Positions 5,222 through 5,492 of a stretch of DNA of 5,492 nt are shown here, piece after piece; positions within the stretch are counted from its first letter, which is position 1; the number at the start of each line of letters is the position of its first letter. Made by a program: the position numbers and the translations under genes. The notes below the pieces were generated by a model. The model worked only from the letters and a program-made list of their open reading frames with translations, made no database searches and was not told where the DNA came from. The DNA comes from an uncultured Eubacteriales bacterium (GTDB lineage Bacteria > Bacillota > Clostridia > UBA1381 > UMGS1253), in assembly GCA_900550065.1 (NCBI GenBank), contig URQR01000141.1, positions 1-5,492 of the forward strand, read 5' to 3'.

Positions 5222-5492
5222 AGCTCTCTATCCCGAAATTTAAAATAGAGTATGAAGAAAAGCTCAACGATATGCTGGGCGAGCTTGGCATGAAAAAGGC
5301 GTTTTCCGACCAAAACACGGAATTTACAAAAATGATTGACGATTATCCGCTCAATATCTTTATCGATAAAGTGATTCACAAAACCTATATTGATGTAGAC
5401 GAGAACGGCACGGAAGCCGCGGCGGTCACAGCGGTAATCAATGCGGCGGGCTCGGCGATGCCGCCGGAGCCGGTATCCTTTGTCGCTGACAA
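5182..5492 (+). pseudogene. Serpin 3' part in shifted frame, runs off window
   Basis: Continuation of the serpin in the -1 frame relative to the ORF starting at 3875, open to the window edge. It starts around LDRYVEKM and reads YVKLSIPKFKIEYEEKLND, then GELGMKKAFSD, then KVIHKTYIDVDENGTEAAAVTAV. These are the usual late serpin strands and the hinge (GTEAAAVT, P15-P8). The reactive-centre loop follows (AAGSAMPPEPVSF), and FVAD begins the final conserved stretch that would lead to the C terminus. Between DRDIA in the first frame and this part, a normal serpin has about 20 more residues, including core strand s3B and helix G. Those are missing here, so a deletion of a length equal to 1 modulo 3 (about 60-70 nt) is the simplest explanation. 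An ATG at 5203 exists in this frame but has no ribosome binding site. An assembly or sequencing error remains possible. Confidence 0.82.

Overview
The window looks like chromosomal DNA of a Gram-positive, Firmicutes/Clostridia-type bacterium. Strong GGAGG-type ribosome binding sites precede most genes, one promoter is a near-consensus sigma-A type, and there is a signal-peptide protein with S-layer-homology (SLH) repeats. The gene families present (AzlC/AzlD, a bacterial NSS symporter, a small cold-shock protein, an SLH-serpin) are compatible with a gut- or anaerobe-type clostridium, but no marker fixes the genus.

Layout. Positions 1-240 hold two tandem 115-bp units plus the first bases of a third. 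The units differ in sequence but keep the same predicted fold through paired base changes. A 51-aa orphan ORF on the + strand (291-446) follows. Positions 447-667 hold an unidentified inverted-repeat element (519-608) and a strong bidirectional terminator (612-650). On the minus strand, reading leftwards from 3170, lies a probable amino-acid transport operon: azlC (3170-2457), azlD (2460-2134, 4-bp overlap with azlC) and a sodium:amino-acid symporter (2032-668). A bidirectional terminator (3215-3254) separates it from an upstream monocistronic cold-shock gene (3619-3419), which has a clear promoter and a structured 5' leader. Divergent from that gene, 3875 to the window end encodes a secreted SLH-serpin fusion. 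Its reading frame breaks near 5180: the C-terminal serpin part, including the reactive-centre hinge, continues in the -1 frame to the right edge.

How the genes work together. AzlC and AzlD are the two subunits of a known type of branched-chain amino-acid exporter. The NSS gene behind them encodes a sodium-driven amino-acid importer, so the operon probably balances amino-acid pools in both directions. The serpin, if intact, would be a wall-attached protease inhibitor. As read here it is broken, apparently by a deletion that removed about 20 residues and changed the frame.

The least explained part is the left edge. The two 115-bp units show covariation-type support for a conserved fold and match no family I can name. 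The serpin fusion with its deletion, the folded element at 519-608 and the cold-shock leader are secondary points of interest.
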